Shown one piece after another: positions 61,401 through 64,000 of a DNA stretch of 64,000 nucleotides. Position 1 is the stretch's first letter. The number at the start of each line of letters is the position of its first letter. Location of the stretch: NCBI GenBank assembly GCA_903632075.3, contig CAHIKZ030003348.1, positions 1-64,000 on the forward strand, written 5' to 3'. The notes beneath the pieces are model-generated. The model saw only the letters and a list, made by a program, of their open reading frames with translations. It was not told the DNA's origin and ran no database searches. The DNA is from Acanthosepion pharaonis (lineage: Eukaryota; Mollusca; Cephalopoda; Sepiida; Sepiidae). The position numbers and the translations under genes are program-made.

Positions 61401-64000
61401 TTATCACCAGATCGCCTTCTGTCTGAATTTCTGGAATGAGGAGTTATCATTATTTACACTATTTACATTTGGACTATTGTCCTCATCTTTGTTGTTGTTA
61501 TCACCAGATCGCCCCTCTGTCTGAATTTCTGGAATGAGGAGTTATCATTATTTACACTATTTACATTTGGACTATTGTCCTCATCTTTGTTGTTGTTATC
61601 ACCAGATCGCCTTCTGTCTGAATTTCTGGAATGAGGACTATTTACATTTTATTGTCCTCATTATCACCAGATCGCCCTCTTTATTTCTGGAATGAGGAGT
61701 TATCATTATTTACATTTACATTGGACTATTGTCCTCATCTTTGTTGTTGTTATCACCAGATCGCCTTCTGTCTGAATTTCTGGAATGAGGAGTTATCATT
61801 ATTTACACTATTTACATTTGGACTATTGTCCTCATCTTTGTTGTTGTTATCACCAGATCGCCTTCTGTCTGAATTTCTGGAATGAGGAGTTATCATTATT
61901 TACACTATTTACATTTGGACTATTGTCCTCATCTTTTGTTGTTGTTATCACCAGATCGCCTTCTGTCTGAATTTCTGGAATGAGGAGTTATCATTATTTA
62001 CACTATTTACATTTGGACTATTGTCCTCATCTTTGTTGTTGTTATCACCAGATCGCCTTCTGTCTGAATTTCTGGAATGAGGAGTTATCATTATTTACAC
62101 TATTTACATTTGGACTATTGTCCTCATCTTTGTTGTTGTTATCACCAGATCGCCTTCTGTCTGAATTTCTGGAATGAGGAGTTATCATTATTTACACTAT
62201 TTACATTTGGACTATTGTCCTCATCTTTGAATTGTTGTTATCACCAGATCTCCCTTCTGTCTGAATTTCTGGAATGAGGAGTTATCATTATTTACACTAT
62301 TTACATTTGGACTATTGTCCTCATCTTTGTTGTTGTTATCACCAGATCGCCTTCTGTCTGAATTTCTGGAATGTCTGAATTTCATTTGGAATGAGCCTTC
62401 TGTCTGAATTTCTGGAATGAGGAGTTATCATTATTTACACTATTTACATTTGGACTATTGTCCTCATCTTTGTTGTTGTTATCACCAGATCGCCTTCTGT
62501 CTGAATTTCTGGAATGAGGAGTTATCATTATTTACACTATTTACATTTGACTATTGTCCTCATTTTTGAATTGTTGTTATCACCAGATCGCCTTCTGTCT
62601 GAATTTCTGGAATGAAGGAGTTATCATTATTTACACTATTTACATTTGGACTATTGTCCTCATCTTTGTTGTTGTTATCACCAGATCGCCTTCTGTCTGA
62701 ATTTCTGGAATGAGGAGTTATCATTATTTACACTATTTACATTTGGACTATTGTCCTCATCTTTGTTGTTGTTATCACCAGATCGCCTTCTGTCTGAATT
62801 TCTGGAATGAGGAGTTATCATTATTTACACTATTTACATTTGGACTATTGTCCTCATCTTTGTTGTTGTTATCACCAGATCGCCTTCTGTCTGAATTTCT
62901 GGAATGAGGAGTTATCATTATTTACACTATTTACATTTGGACTATTGTCCTCATCTTTGTTGTTGTTATCACCAGATCGCCTTCTGTCTGAATTTCTGGT
63001 TTAATGAGGACTATTGTTATCATTATTTACACTAGTTATTTTACACTATTTACATTTGGACTATTGTCCTCATCTTTGTTGTTGTTATCACCAGATCGCC
63101 TTCTGTCTGAATTTCTGGAATGAGGAGTTATCATTATTTACACTATTTACATTTGGACTATTGTCCTCATCTTTGTTGTTGTTATCACCAGATCGCCTTC
63201 TGTCTGAATTTCTGGAATGAGGAGTTATCATTATTTACACTATTTACATTTGGACTATTGTCCTCATCTTTGTTGTTGTTATCACCAGATCGCCTTCTGT
63301 CTGAATTTCTGGAATGAGGAGTTATCATTATTTACACTATTTACATTTGGACTATTGTCCTCATCTTTGTTGTTGTTATCACCAGATCGCCCTCTGTCTG
63401 AATTTCTGGAATGAGGAGTTTATTATTTACTATTTACATTTGACTATTTACATTTGTTGTTATTGTCCTCATCTTCTTTGAATTTCTGGAATTGTTATTT
63501 ACACTATTTAGATTTCGCCTTTGTCTGAATTTCTGGGTTGTTGTTATCATCAGATCGCCTTCTGTCTGAATTTCTGGAATGAGGAGTTATCATTATTTAC
63601 TATTTGGACTATTGTCCTCATCTTTTGTTGTTATCACAGATATTGTCCTCAATCTTTGTTGTTGTTATCACCAGATCGCCTTCTGTCTGAATTTCTGGAA
63701 TGAGGAGTTATCATTATTTACACTATTTACATTTGGACTATTGTCCTCATCTTTGTTGTTGTTATCACCAGATCGCCTTCTGTCTGAATTTCTGGAATGA
63801 GGAGTTATCATTATTTACACTATTTACATTTGGACTATTGTCCTCATCTTTGTTGTTGTTATCACCAGATCGCCTTCTGTCTGAATTTCTGGAATGAGGA
63901 GTTATCATTATTTACACTATTTACATTTGGACTATTGTCCTCATCTTTGTTGTTGTTATCACCAGATCGCCTTCTGTCTGAATTTCTGGAATGAGGAGTT
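40450..64000 (+). repeat. Satellite block C (homogeneous variant)
   Basis: The monomer has GAGGAGTTATCATT, CACTATTTACATTTGGAC, ATTGTCCTCATC, GTTGTTGTTATCACCAGATC, GCCTTCTG and CTGGAAT. Long runs step exactly 97 bp with little or no change, for example 46546-46937, 50784-51369, 56882-57758 and 58159-58647. A minority variant has TTTCTTGTTG in place of TTTGTTGTTG, and another has CCTGATC in place of CCAGATC, both scattered without obvious higher-order periodicity. Isolated scrambled units interrupt the runs. Confidence 0.9.
51370..51496 (+). repeat. Scrambled satellite unit within a homogeneous run
   Basis: About 127 bp between two clean monomer boundaries consists of satellite words in the wrong order (GGAATTTC, TTTCTTGGACTATTGATC, CTGTCTGATTTC, TTCCTGTTAAAC). 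The runs on both sides are almost perfect. Similar patches are at 47830-47960, 53230-53310, 53960-54060, 55020-55140, 58670-58760, 60990-61080 and 63410-63660. Confidence 0.7.

Larger units (their letters stand above)
17973..64000 (+). repeat. 97-bp tandem satellite array (extends beyond the window)
   Basis: About 46 kb of head-to-tail monomers, roughly 470 copies. Constant words in each are GTTATCATTATTTACA, GGACTATT, CCTCATCTTTGTTGTT, GATC and CTGTCTGAATTTCTGG. The block C consensus is 97 bp, about 35% GC, with 42 T to 21 A on the plus strand. Because 97 is one more than a multiple of three, the reading frame rotates at every monomer, giving the same 60-65-codon ORF every 97 bp. No coding function is supported. 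The array is cut off at the right end of the window. Confidence 0.97.

Noticed and set aside
17973..64000. Hundreds of 60-190-codon ORFs with repeated hydrophobic or NNNKDEDNSPN-type peptides on both strands
   Set aside because: The peptides repeat at 97-bp steps and are one monomer read in rotating frames (97 is not divisible by three). Frames break at every small indel, and no start context or conserved reading frame is kept.
17973..64000. CRISPR-like array
   Set aside because: The whole 97-bp unit is repeated with no unique spacers, and the setting is eukaryotic with eukaryotic transposons.
40450..64000. Higher-order repeat based on the TTTCTTGTTG and CCTGATC variants
   Set aside because: The variant positions I listed show no constant spacing. 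A full monomer matrix would be needed to exclude it firmly.

Overview
The window is eukaryotic, metazoan, repeat-dominated DNA with no intact protein-coding gene that I can support. Three things suggest a lophotrochozoan, possibly a mollusc or cephalopod: AT-rich composition, decayed non-LTR and Tc1/mariner elements, and tRNA- and 5S-headed SINE-like repeats that share a 3' tail. That assignment is an inference of low to moderate confidence; no organism-specific gene is present.

Region 1 (1-16.5 kb) is a graveyard of mobile elements. It holds two tandem non-LTR retrotransposon 3' fragments with (AAT)n tails (1-1185), a 456-bp Mutator-like element with a FLYWCH-like zinc-finger remnant and a perfect 10-bp target duplication (1796-2251), and a short array of 128-bp repeats plus an inverted copy (2.7-3.3 kb). 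It also holds a maT-type mariner sitting in a TA microsatellite (4351-5263), SINE-like elements (6.24-6.46, 6.90-7.06, 8.12-8.37 and 8.39-8.66 kb), a dead Tc1-like transposon (8.86-9.82 kb), a second Tc1 relic (12.77-13.33 kb), and further non-LTR fragments. Five of these are 3' ends of one LINE family, all on the minus strand.

Region 2 (16.5-18.0 kb) is the left edge of a satellite array. It has one long 139-bp monomer and then a 1292-bp non-autonomous Helitron (16681-17972) inserted exactly between A and T inside a satellite monomer. Joining the flanks restores the monomer.

Region 3 (17973-64000, running off the window) is about 46 kb of a 97-bp tandem satellite, roughly 470 monomers. It changes gradually from a degenerate variant (block A, to about 31 kb) through a mosaic zone (block B, about 31-40.5 kb) to a highly homogeneous variant (block C, about 40.5-64 kb) with runs of nearly identical monomers. 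The many short ORFs over it are by-products of the repeat.

The most interesting structure is the link between regions 1 and 3. The 128-bp repeats near 2.7-3.3 kb are clear relatives of the 97-bp satellite, but carry about 31 extra bases at one fixed position. Those bases hold a hammerhead-ribozyme-like core (CTGAAGA, GGCC stem, GAAAC). The leftmost satellite monomer has a different 42-bp insertion at the same position. A tiny hairpin outside that slot shows compensatory base changes among the divergent copies. Together this suggests that the satellite descends from a longer, possibly ribozyme-bearing repeat that lost its core.
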